Shown here piece by piece: positions 33,905 through 40,470 of a stretch of DNA of 64,000 nucleotides (position 1 is the first letter of the stretch; the number at the start of each line of letters is the position of its first letter). Under the pieces are notes generated by a model, which did not search any database, was not told where the DNA came from, and saw only the letters and a list, made by a program, of their open reading frames with translations. Source of the stretch: an uncultured Paludibacter sp. (GTDB lineage Bacteria > Bacteroidota > Bacteroidia > Bacteroidales > Paludibacteraceae). The stretch spans positions 1 to 64,000 of the forward strand of contig CALFXE010000067.1 in assembly GCA_937927845.1 (NCBI GenBank). Direction: 5' to 3'. The position numbers and the translations under genes were made by a program.

Positions 33905-34690
33905 TTACTTTATCTTAAATTCTATTCCGAACGGTTTACCTACTATTTTAAGCACATCATTCGGATCTTTAGCTTTCGTAAAATTACCTGAATATGAATA
34001 ATTCAGATTTGAATTAGGCAATACTTCAATATCATACTGTCTTTCAATCTCCTGAATTACATCTTGCAAAGGTACGCTAACAAAAACAAATTTACCATGT
34101 TTCCAATTAATAGATTCTTTCGCATCTTCGACATCATTAGTGGTAAGTTTGCCATTACTTAATAATGCCTGCATATTCGGGGTAAGTATTACTGATTCCG
34201 ATTTATCCGAAACATTCACCTTTCCGGTAAGACAGGTTACCTTAAAATTTTCGGCACGGGAAAACACATTAAAACTTGTTCCCAGTACACTTACAGTGTA
34301 TTGCCCGGAACGTACATCAAATGTGCTTCCTTTTTCAACTTCAAAATATGCTTCGCCTTTCAGTTCTACATCACGGGAAATAAACCACCAGAGAGGTTTA
34401 TAGCCGATTTTACTTTCGGCATTCAAATCTACTTTAGAGCCGTCGGGTAAAACCACCGCCAGATGTGTACCTCTTTCAGCAACTTCATTTTTTGTATAGA
34501 AAAATGCTATGGAGGGTAGAATTATAGCTATTGCAGCAATAGATGCAGCCGCATAAAACCACAATGATCTTTTTCGGGGAGCCATTTCAATAACTTTGGG
34601 AGTTTCTTCCAATCCTTCAAAGACACTATCCCAAATATCTTCTTTGCTTTTACTCCATTTAGGGGTTATTTTAATATCATCCGTTTTCAT
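33905..34690 (-). CDS. FecR-family anti-sigma factor
   Basis: This 261-residue protein has a short cytoplasmic part (1-42), one membrane helix (about 46-64) and the FecR periplasmic domain. Conserved pieces are GTHLAVVLPDGSKVDLNAESKI, GEAYFEVEKG and TVSVLGTSFNV. The C-terminal region resembles the STN-interacting domain (VPLQDVIQEIERQYDIEV). It binds the sigma factor next to it and receives the signal from the receptor at 31475-33904. It lies 11 bases downstream of the sigma gene. Confidence 0.9.
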   Translation of the reverse strand: MKTDDIKITPKWSKSKEDIWDSVFEGLEETPKVIEMAPRKRSLWFYAAASIAAIAIILPSIAFFYTKNEVAERGTHLAVVLPDGSKVDLNAESKIGYKPLWWFISRDVELKGEAYFEVEKGSTFDVRSGQYTVSVLGTSFNVFSRAENFKVTCLTGKVNVSDKSESVILTPNMQALLSNGKLTTNDVEDAKESINWKHGKFVFVSVPLQDVIQEIERQYDIEVLPNSNLNYSYSGNFTKAKDPNDVLKIVGKPFGIEFKIK

Positions 34691-34701
34691 ATCTTCTTTA
34701 A

Positions 34702-35190
34702 TTATAATAGTTCTGTCCTAAGAAATTGCAAAGCAGCGCTCATCCGTTTTTCGACAGCTTTTACGCTTATATCCAAACATTGGGCTATTTCACTATACTT
34801 TAGTTCATCATTCCGGCTCATCAGGAAAACAACCCTTTGTAATTCCGGCATCTTTTCTAATGCTTTAGCATAAGTAGATGCCAATTCTTCAAAGTTTAAT
34901 TCATCTTCGGGCGACAAGGGACTATCAATCTGAATACTCATACTCACCTCATAATCTAAACGGGTAGAACTTTTTCGATAATTGCTTATAACCATATCGT
35001 TTGCTATCTTATAAAGCAATGGTTTTAAATTAAGGTTATCCAGTTGTTCCCGTTTCTCCCAAATCTTCATAAAGACATCCTGTGCCATATCCGATGCTGC
35101 ATCCCTATCGCCACAGCGATAGAAGATAAAACTTCGAATCGTATCAAAATACTTATCGAATAATTGTTTGAACTCTGCTTTGCTTATCAT
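34702..35190 (-). CDS. ECF RNA polymerase sigma factor
   Basis: The sigma-2 region reads IRSFIFYRCGDRDAASDMAQDVFMKIWEKREQL. Sigma-4 reads MPELQRVVFLMSRNDELKYSEIAQCLDISVKAVEKRM. The start is set at ATG 35190 (MISKAEFKQL, 162 aa). The ATG at 35220 overlaps the -10 box of the promoter at 35214-35239, so it cannot be in its own transcript; ATG 35202 is an alternative. The gene forms an operon with FecR and the TonB receptor. The same promoter motif precedes two His-rich lipoprotein genes. Confidence 0.88.
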   Translation of the reverse strand: MISKAEFKQLFDKYFDTIRSFIFYRCGDRDAASDMAQDVFMKIWEKREQLDNLNLKPLLYKIANDMVISNYRKSSTRLDYEVSMSIQIDSPLSPEDELNFEELASTYAKALEKMPELQRVVFLMSRNDELKYSEIAQCLDISVKAVEKRMSAALQFLRTELL

Positions 35191-35213
35191 CCAGTTGGAC
35201 ATTTTACTATTAT

Positions 35214-35239
35214 ACCGCATGAAGATATAAATACCCTAC
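35214..35239 (-). promoter_or_regulatory. ECF-sigma promoter, site C (autoregulatory)
   Basis: GTAGGGTA (minus strand, 35239-35232), 12 bases, TGCGGT (35219-35214). It lies 24 bases ahead of the chosen sigma start, which suggests that the sigma factor drives its own operon. Confidence 0.75.
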
Positions 35240-35245
35240 ATGAAA

Positions 35246-35776
35246 TTATAAAGATTTTTGGTAATCAACTTTCAACACACCCGAATCATATACTTTTGTC
35301 TTTATTATTTCCCACTTAGATTCCTTGTTTTGTTCAGGAAATAAAGATATGCCTTTGCCCAAAATTATGGGGAAGTAGCAAATTTGCATTTCGTCAATCA
35401 AATCTGCGGCGAGCAACATTGAAATTAATTCTCCGCCTCCAACTAACCAAATATCTTTACCTTCCTGATTGCGAAGTTCAGAAATCGTTTCAATAATATT
35501 CTCCGTGATAAAACGTACATTCTCCTTTGTATCCCATTCATGGTGGGATACAACATAAGCCATCTGTTCCGAATATGGCCAAATTACATCCATGTTCATA
35601 ATTTCACGGTAAGTACGACCGCCCATAATAACCGTATCAACCGAAGCTGATAGATTTTTGCAACCGTAATCTGTCTTTTCACGATTTGGGCATCCGGTAA
35701 GCCATTCCAATCCGCCGCCTGGCTCTGCAATCCGTTGGTCAAGTGATGCAGCGATGTAAAGGATAATTTTTTTCAT
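35246..35776 (-). CDS. Dihydrofolate-reductase-like (RibD C-terminal) protein
   Basis: This 176-residue cytoplasmic protein has the RibD-C/DHFR fold. It shows LYIAASLDQRIAEPGGGLEWL, the NADPH-site MGGRTYREIM and IWLVGGGELISMLL, and ends in GKGISLFPEQNKESKWEI. Small YwjB/YyaP-like members of this family are common in mobile elements, with unclear substrates. A folate or riboflavin role is not shown. The start overlaps the stop of a 48-codon reading frame (ATGA), so it is probably the second gene of a two-gene unit. Confidence 0.8.
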   Translation of the reverse strand: MKKIILYIAASLDQRIAEPGGGLEWLTGCPNREKTDYGCKNLSASVDTVIMGGRTYREIMNMDVIWPYSEQMAYVVSHHEWDTKENVRFITENIIETISELRNQEGKDIWLVGGGELISMLLAADLIDEMQICYFPIILGKGISLFPEQNKESKWEIIKTKVYDSGVLKVDYQKSL

Positions 35777-35919
35777 GCTACTGAATTTAATTGTTTATAC
35801 CATTGCTCGCTGTATCTCAAAAAAGAAGCGTGGAACTCACACTGCTCCGATACGAGGTACTGGTATACCTTTGAAAGAAACAGGCAAGCCCACGCCATAC
35901 TCTCGTATAGCATGAACAT
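35773..35919 (-). CDS. Small ORF (48 aa) coupled to the DHFR-like gene
   Basis: The frame reads MFMLYESMAWACLFLSKVYQ... and ends ...YKQLNSVA, with the TGA overlapping the next ATG by 4 bases (ATGA). The frame is also open for about 35 codons upstream of the first ATG, without a normal start codon. A promoter-like TATCTTTG box lies about 110 bases upstream (36033-36040). I do not recognise the product. It may be a real peptide, or the 3' end of a decayed gene. Confidence 0.45.
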   Translation of the reverse strand: MFMLYESMAWACLFLSKVYQYLVSEQCEFHASFLRYSEQWYKQLNSVA

Positions 35920-36032
35920 TGCGCTATCTGTCCCTTTCAGTTGAAAATTACCAGTTTTCGTATCGAGACGTTCAGCGAACGTTATGTTATATATAAACGG
36001 AATTAATCCGCTAAAATTCTATTTATCTGGTG

Positions 36033-36040
36033 CAAAGATA
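36033..36040 (-). promoter_or_regulatory. -7 box of a minus-strand promoter
   Basis: The minus strand reads TATCTTTG, an exact Bacteroides -7 element. No good -33 element is visible. It would drive the 48-codon frame and the DHFR-like gene. Confidence 0.45.
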
Positions 36041-36085
36041 CCAAATTAGTTTAAGGTATTAAAGTCTTTCCAGTTGAGATTGTTG

Positions 36086-36131
36086 GTGCAAGGTGCAAGT
36101 ATCTATATATAGATAAACTTGCACCTTGCAC
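36086..36131. repeat. Long near-perfect inverted repeat
   Basis: GTGCAAGGTGCAAGT (36086-36100) and ACTTGCACCTTGCAC (36117-36131) are exact complements. The loop itself is palindromic (ATCTATATATAGAT), so almost the whole 46 bases can fold. There is no T-run. It lies near the end of the conjugative-transposon cargo and could be an element-end or protein-binding site. Confidence 0.6.
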
Positions 36132-36320
36132 TACGTCTAAAAGATTATTTTTCAAAACCTTTGGTGATTTCAAAAATTGTAGTAACTTTGAACCCAAGTT
36201 TTATGCAGACAAATTGGCGTCAATAGCAGCCAGAACTGCCAAGAAAATAAGGCAGAAAAGGATATTGCTCCAATTCGTACCACATAAACAAAAAAAGATT
36301 TTTAATCACTGAATATATGC

Positions 36321-36358
36321 GTTTTGCGGTCGCGGGTTCGAGTCCCGTCCGTTCCGCA
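36321..36358 (+). other. tRNA 3'-end remnant (T arm and acceptor strand)
   Basis: GCGGG-TTCGAGT-CCCGT (36332-36348) is a proper T stem-loop, followed by CCGTTCCGCA. No matching 5' half, anticodon arm or D arm is found upstream, so only the 3' end is present, as at a tRNA-targeted attachment site. Its end CCGTCCGTTCCGC differs by two bases from the island's att repeat CCGTCCATACCGC. Confidence 0.6.
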
Positions 36359-36502
36359 TAAAAGGGGTAAAAATCCTTTTTGGAGCTAAAATATTAAATA
36401 TCAGCGAGTTAATGAGTTTCATCCCTAACTCGTACCCCATAGGGGTTATGATATGTTACAATGATTTGATATATAGGCTAATAACGGTTTTGGGTGGTGT
36501 AC

Positions 36503-36515
36503 CCGTCCATACCGC
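36503..36515 (+). repeat. Candidate attL of the mobilizable island (13-bp direct repeat)
   Basis: CCGTCCATACCGC is repeated in the same orientation at 55602-55614. The integrase gene begins 240 bases to the right, as usual for attL. A terminator follows both copies. Confidence 0.55.
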
Positions 36516-36540
36516 CAGAACAATTCGAAGAATGAAGCAA

Positions 36541-36576
36541 AGCTCTGAAATCCAAAGGTTTCAGGGCTTTTTCTTT
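36541..36576 (+). terminator. Terminator next to attL
   Basis: GCTCTGAAA pairs with TTTCAGGGC (36542-36550, 36559-36567) with a G-T pair and is followed by TTTTTC. Confidence 0.6.
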
Positions 36577-36624
36577 ATACCCCTTGCCCACGAAAAATAG
36601 CGATTTGACGCACTATTCACGGCA

Positions 36625-36636
36625 CAATTCGTGGGC
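36625..36636 (+). repeat. 12-bp direct repeat inside the left island end (arm-site candidate)
   Basis: CAATTCGTGGGC recurs at 55529-55540 in the same orientation. Each copy lies inside the island, 110 and 62 bases from its att repeat. This fits arm-type integrase sites but is not proven. Confidence 0.45.
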
Positions 36637-36704
36637 TTTTTTAATCCTCATTTTTTGTCCACGATTTGGGTTTTTATTCGTTGATTTTCAATAATTTGCA
36701 TATC

Positions 36705-36733
36705 TTGTTAATGGGCTGCATAAAGTAACTTTG
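36705..36733 (+). promoter_or_regulatory. Integrase promoter
   Basis: TTG (36705-36707), 18 bases, then TAACTTTG (36726-36733), a good Bacteroides -7 element. The integrase ATG is 22 bases further on. Confidence 0.55.
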
Positions 36734-36754
36734 CAAAACTAAATTTTAAAGCCC

Positions 36755-38008
36755 ATGAATGTAGTAAAATCAACGTTCAATTTGCTTTTTGTAATCAGAA
36801 GGCACAGGCTTCTTAAGAATGGAGAAGCCCCTATTTATTTACGTGTTACGGTAAACGGAGAGGTTGCCGATATTACCACTAAACGGAGTATTCAGGCCAA
36901 GATGTGGGATCAACGACGGGAATCCAGTTCCGGAAAGACGGTAAAAGACCGGGAGTTAAATCACTATCTCGAAACGCTCAAGATGCGGATGTATCAAATC
37001 CACCGTACTTTTGAGATTGACGGCAGGCAGATAACTGCGAAGGCTTTGCGTGATAGTTTCTATGGTCGGGATGAAAACGATAAAACCATTGTAGATATTT
37101 ATCGGGAGCATAACAAGAAATGTCGGGCATTGATCGGTATTGATTTTACGAAATCTACCGTTGAGAAATTCGATACTTCGTTATCCCATCTTCAGGAATA
37201 CATGCAGCATCAATATGGCAAAGATGATATGCTCTTATCGGAGATCAACGGTCAATTTGTAAGCGACTTCGATTTCTATCTGAAAACCGTTCGTAAGTGT
37301 CAGAATAATTCCAGTATAAAGCATTTGAAAAACTTGAAGAAAGTCATCCGCATTGCTTTGGCCAACGACTGGATGAAAAAAGACCCTTTCTTTGGAATCC
37401 AATTCAAGCATGATGAGACCCATGTGGAGTTTCTTACGCAGGAAGAATTGGAGCGGATTATGAATAAGGAGTTTACTCTTCCACGCCTCGCCCTTGTGAG
37501 GGATGTTTTCGTTTTTTGTGGTTTCACCGGTTTGGCATTTATAGATGTCAAGAATCTTACTCCGGAACATCTGATGAAAGATAACAATGGAGCATTATGG
37601 ATTCGAAAGCCACGGCAGAAGACGGGTAACATGAGTAATATTCCGGTATTGTCTGTTACAAAGGGTTTGATAGAAAAATATGCCAATCATCCTGAATGTG
37701 TGAAAAAGAATGTATTGCTCCCTGTCATGAGTAATCAAAAACTCAATGCCTATCTGAAAGAAATTGCGGATTTGTGCGGAATCAAGAAGAAACTTAGCAC
37801 CCATGTAGCCCGGCATACCGCAGCTACCGTTGTTTTCTTAGCCAATAATGTATCTATGGAGAATGTTGCCAAGATACTCGGACATTCCAATACGAAAATG
37901 ACCCAGCATTACGCCAAGGTTCTCGACCAGTCAATTATGCGGGATATGGCTGATGTGGAAAAATGCTTTGCCAATTTGCAGAACCAGACATCTGCAAATG
38001 TTGTATAG
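36755..38008 (+). CDS. Tyrosine integrase of the mobilizable island
   Basis: The 417-residue recombinase has an N-terminal arm-binding region (FNLLFVIRRHRLLKNGEAPIYLRVTVNG), a SAM-like core-binding domain and a catalytic domain. HVARHT supplies His and the second Arg, GHSNTKMTQHYAKV the later His and the nucleophile Tyr. The usual first Arg (TGLRxxD) is replaced by Ala in FTGLAFIDVKNLT (codon 37535-37537). Bacteroides integrases such as IntDOT also lack Arg I. It sits 240 bases from the left att repeat and probably integrates and excises the 36.5-55.6 kb island. Confidence 0.9.
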   Translation: MNVVKSTFNLLFVIRRHRLLKNGEAPIYLRVTVNGEVADITTKRSIQAKMWDQRRESSSGKTVKDRELNHYLETLKMRMYQIHRTFEIDGRQITAKALRDSFYGRDENDKTIVDIYREHNKKCRALIGIDFTKSTVEKFDTSLSHLQEYMQHQYGKDDMLLSEINGQFVSDFDFYLKTVRKCQNNSSIKHLKNLKKVIRIALANDWMKKDPFFGIQFKHDETHVEFLTQEELERIMNKEFTLPRLALVRDVFVFCGFTGLAFIDVKNLTPEHLMKDNNGALWIRKPRQKTGNMSNIPVLSVTKGLIEKYANHPECVKKNVLLPVMSNQKLNAYLKEIADLCGIKKKLSTHVARHTAATVVFLANNVSMENVAKILGHSNTKMTQHYAKVLDQSIMRDMADVEKCFANLQNQTSANVV

Positions 38009-38061
38009 CTCCTTTTTCATCTGAACACAAAAATAACCAAAGGAAACAAAACGTCAACCTC

Positions 38062-38079
38062 AAGCCCTTCGGGTTTTCT
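38062..38079 (+). terminator. Terminator after the integrase
   Basis: AAGCCC-TTC-GGGTTT forms a short hairpin followed by TCTT about 55 bases after the integrase stop. The stem is short. Confidence 0.45.
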
Positions 38080-38215
38080 TCAGGAATCCCCACCCTTTGG
38101 GTAGTATTCCTTCGAAAAAGGTTGTCTAATTTATTTCCTCCAGCTTAGGGTGGTTTATCAGTCGAAAAAGGAAAAGAATAATCAAGGAGGTAAGGGGTAG
38201 TTTGGAGGTAGTAAG

Positions 38216-38515
38216 TTATTTCCAGCTATCCCGATACCCTTCTTCCAGCAATTTCTCAATATCCGAAGCCCGATACAAAATTTTTCCTCCCAACTTGATA
38301 TAAGGGATACGTCCTTCATTTCGGTAGTCTTGGAGACTTCTCCGGCTCAATTTCAATTTCTTTGATAACTCTTCGTCTGTGTAGAAACTCTCCCCGTTCA
38401 AAGTCGGTTTTCGACTGACGAATAGGCGTTCCATTGCCGACGCAAGACGATCCAATGAAAGAAAAAATGATTCTACCCTTTCATTGTTCTCTGATGTAAT
38501 TAACTCATTGCTCAT
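38216..38515 (-). CDS. Excisionase-like HTH protein
   Basis: This 99-residue protein ends with a MerR/excisionase HTH: YTDEELSKKLKLSRRSLQDYRNEGRIPYIKLGGKILYRASDIEKLLEEGY. The N-terminal half is helical. Together with the neighbour at 38534 it forms a two-gene minus-strand unit next to the integrase, as xis-like genes of Bacteroides mobilizable elements do. It likely helps excision or regulates the integrase. Confidence 0.78.
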   Translation of the reverse strand: MSNELITSENNERVESFFLSLDRLASAMERLFVSRKPTLNGESFYTDEELSKKLKLSRRSLQDYRNEGRIPYIKLGGKILYRASDIEKLLEEGYRDSWK

Positions 38516-38533
38516 ATTCTTGTTTTTAATTGG

Positions 38534-38848
38534 TTATATCTTTCTCCCTGTTTTATATACCACCTGTTTCCGCTTTTTTTCAACGAGTGGTAGAATACGT
38601 TCCACGTCGGCAGGCTTGTAATAAATCTTGTGATTGATTTGGGAGTAAGCCAGCGTTCCATTATCCCGAAATGTTTGTAACGTTCTCGGAGATATATTCA
38701 GAAGTAGGCACACATCTTGATTATCCAACCACTCTTTCATATCCTTGTCGTTATGCAAGCGGCAGAGATGTTCCATTCGGGCTGCAAAGCTCTCGAATTT
38801 CGAAAGCATCGTCTCGAATGTTTTAGCTTCAATATTTACAATATCCAT
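38534..38848 (-). CDS. Excisionase-like HTH protein
   Basis: This 104-residue protein is of the same architecture: an N-terminal helix (ETMLSKFESFAARMEHLCRLHND) and an HTH, DNQDVCLLLNISPRTLQTFRDNGTLAYSQINHKIYYKPADVERILP. It precedes the gene at 38216 by 18 bases. The HTH is closely similar to that of the conjugative-transposon gene at 11856-12164 (DNQDLCMLLNVSKRTLQRYR), which shows the common element lineage. Confidence 0.78.
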   Translation of the reverse strand: MDIVNIEAKTFETMLSKFESFAARMEHLCRLHNDKDMKEWLDNQDVCLLLNISPRTLQTFRDNGTLAYSQINHKIYYKPADVERILPLVEKKRKQVVYKTGRKI

Positions 38849-39203
38849 ATTCTTTAGTTTCTGTATTTGATATTTTGTAGCGAAGGAAAGAAGAAAATAT
38901 CATATCACAATGAGTTGGTAATGAGATGGAAGTGTGTGGCGTCGATTTGACTATGTATGAAGCCAGTGTTTGATAGATAAAGTATCTCGAATAGGGAGAA
39001 TAGTAGGACTGATTCTTGTCAACGCTGCATAATAATGAAGTTTGTACCCTCTGCAATGAGACTAATATTGAAATATATTGCAGAATATCCCATACGAATC
39101 CAGCGCAAATACAATCCTGATTAATAGATCTTTCTTTGCAAGCGATAATCGGTTTACTGTATATACAGCAGCCGTAATATTCACTTTTAAAAGACTGAAA
39201 AGT
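38849..39203. other. Intergenic region between the divergent HTH and DUF3408 genes
   Basis: I see no gene in this stretch. A short palindrome CTGTATATACAG lies near 39157-39168, ahead of the DUF3408 gene, and might be an operator. No strong promoter match was found on either strand. Confidence 0.4.
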
Positions 39204-39767
39204 ATGGAAAGAAAAGAGACAAACAATGCAATGCAAAGGAAAGGTGGTGAGAAAAAACAAGTGCCGGATGATTTTAATCCCCTGATGCCAGGGAGCGTGA
39301 AACGGAGAATGCCGGAAGATTCTGATTCCTCGATTAAAAAACTTCTTCCAAATGATTTGATGGATAGCTTTAGTAAAGATGTAGATGATGCAAGTGGTAC
39401 AAACAATAGTGTTTATACTAACGATACTGTCAATACAACCGATGCTGAAAAAACGATTGAAGCGGATGAAACTGTGTCTTCAGAACCAAAAGTATCTACC
39501 ACACCAATAGTTCAGACTGTGCCCAAGCGTATCAGGAGCAAGCATCGGAAAGAATCATTGGATGAATATCGTGACACCTTCTTGCAAGTTCCGAAGCTGG
39601 ACGACCGCAAACCGGTCTTTGTCAGCCGTGAGGTGCGGGATCGGCTGGATGAGATTGTCCGTAAATTAGGCGGACGACGATTGAGTGTGTCGGGCCTTAT
39701 AGAGAATTTAGCCCGTCATCACCTGAGCGCATACCATGAAGATATCGAGGTATGGCGAAAGTTGTAA
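39204..39767 (+). CDS. DUF3408 mobilization-associated protein
   Basis: The start is set at ATG 39204 (MERKETNNAMQRKGGEKK); the longer frame from 39078 adds 42 atypical residues. The ~187-residue protein has a charged, low-complexity N-terminal half and a compact C-terminal domain: DRKPVFVSREVRDRLDEIVRKLGGRRLSVSGLIENLARHHL. This ends like DUF3408 proteins, which resemble ribbon-helix-helix DNA binders and occur in tra/mob regions of Bacteroides elements. It lies upstream of the candidate oriT and mob genes. Confidence 0.75.
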   Translation: MERKETNNAMQRKGGEKKQVPDDFNPLMPGSVKRRMPEDSDSSIKKLLPNDLMDSFSKDVDDASGTNNSVYTNDTVNTTDAEKTIEADETVSSEPKVSTTPIVQTVPKRIRSKHRKESLDEYRDTFLQVPKLDDRKPVFVSREVRDRLDEIVRKLGGRRLSVSGLIENLARHHLSAYHEDIEVWRKL

Positions 39768-39783
39768 CCTTCGGTTACGAAAG

Positions 39784-39811
39784 GATAAGCTGTGATATTT
39801 TGCAGCTTATC
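39784..39811 (+). terminator. Hairpin after the DUF3408 gene
   Basis: GATAAGCTG (39784-39792) and CAGCTTATC (39803-39811) form a perfect 9-bp stem followed by TTTT. It lies 17 bases after the stop. Confidence 0.6.
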
Positions 39812-40110
39812 TTTTCCAATGGAACATGCGATGTTCGGGAGCAAGGTAATCGCACGGGTAACCCAAAAATCCCTGAGGGGCTTTTCCGATTCCTCCAGTG
39901 CATACCTTGCCCTGCGGGGCTGCGACCTTTAAAACCCGCTCCCGATGGTCGGCAGGTTCAAGGTCGCTTGACAATCCCTTTGCGATGCTCCCGATGGTCT
40001 CATTGCTCTGGGATTGTCCTGCAAGCCTGCATTTCATCTCCCGTTGGTCGCTTCCTCTTTGGCTTGCACGGCTATTTGCATAGCCGGAAAGATTCCATAA
40101 CCCTTAAAAG
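39812..40110 (+). other. Candidate origin of transfer (oriT) region
   Basis: This GC-rich non-coding stretch precedes the two mob genes. It carries three copies of CTCCCG(A/T)TGGTC at 39939-39950, 39988-39999 and 40038-40049, spaced about 50 bp. It also has a 9-bp inverted repeat GACAATCCC/GGGATTGTC (39970-39978, 40010-40018), a 7-bp pair GCAAGCC/GGCTTGC (40021-40027, 40061-40067) and a hairpin CGGCTAT-TTGC-ATAGCCG (40069-40086). Repeats and hairpins just upstream of relaxase genes are typical of oriT. The nick site cannot be read by eye. Confidence 0.55.
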
Positions 40111-40119
40111 GTAAATGTT

Positions 40120-40470
40120 ATGGAAAACAGAGAGAAAAATAGGCGAAAACTAGGTCGTCCTACGAAAGAAAAGGCTAAGCTGTCCACTTCGATTAATCTC
40201 AAATTGACCGAAGCGGATTTCAATAAAATAAGGGAGAAAGCAGAAAAATTAGGTATAAAGGCCACACAATATGTTCGGGAAATGGTACTTAAAGGAAGCG
40301 TTAAATCTCGTTTTACATTAGAAGAACTCGACCTGATGCGTAAGTTGGCAGGGATAGCGAACAACCTAAATCAGATTGCTAAAAAGGCAAATCAGGCCGG
40401 ATATATTATGGAAGCGATTGAGATAATGAAGATTATGACCCAAATAAAAAAGATGCTGAATGATCGCTAA
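40120..40470 (+). CDS. Relaxosome accessory protein (plasmid MobC-type family)
   Basis: This 116-residue basic protein starts with a Lys/Arg-rich tail (MENREKNRRKLGRPTKEKAK). It continues with a ribbon-helix-helix-like part (LSTSINLKLTEADFNKIREKAEKLGIKATQYVREMVLKG) and the helical MobC end LAGIANNLNQIAKKANQAG. Such proteins bind oriT and help the relaxase nick. This is not the coupling protein also called MobC in CTnDOT. It overlaps the relaxase gene by 11 bases. Confidence 0.85.
   Translation: MENREKNRRKLGRPTKEKAKLSTSINLKLTEADFNKIREKAEKLGIKATQYVREMVLKGSVKSRFTLEELDLMRKLAGIANNLNQIAKKANQAGYIMEAIEIMKIMTQIKKMLNDR

Larger units (their letters stand above)
35920..36754. other. Intergenic junction region between the two mobile elements
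   Basis: There is no convincing gene in these ~835 bases. From left to right the region holds a small dyad ACGTTC-gct-GAACGT near 35980, the minus-strand promoter at 36033-36040, a long hairpin (36086-36131), a tRNA 3'-end remnant (36321-36358), the left att repeat (36503-36515), a terminator, a partial inverted repeat GCCCACGAA/TTCGTGGGC (36587-36595, 36628-36636) and the integrase promoter (36705-36733). Confidence 0.6.

Noticed and set aside
35205..35220. ATG 35220 as the sigma-factor start
   Set aside because: It overlaps the -10 box of the repeated ECF promoter, so it cannot be within the transcript from that promoter.
36321..36358. A complete tRNA gene
   Set aside because: Only the T arm and the 3' acceptor strand can be found; no D arm, anticodon arm or pairing 5' strand lies upstream.
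39078..39203. N-terminal extension of the DUF3408 gene
   Set aside because: The first 42 residues are atypical. ATG 39204 fits the charged start of the family better.
39807..40037. Minus-strand 76-codon frame in the oriT-like region
   Set aside because: Composition follows the repeats and hairpins; no recognisable domain and no start signal.
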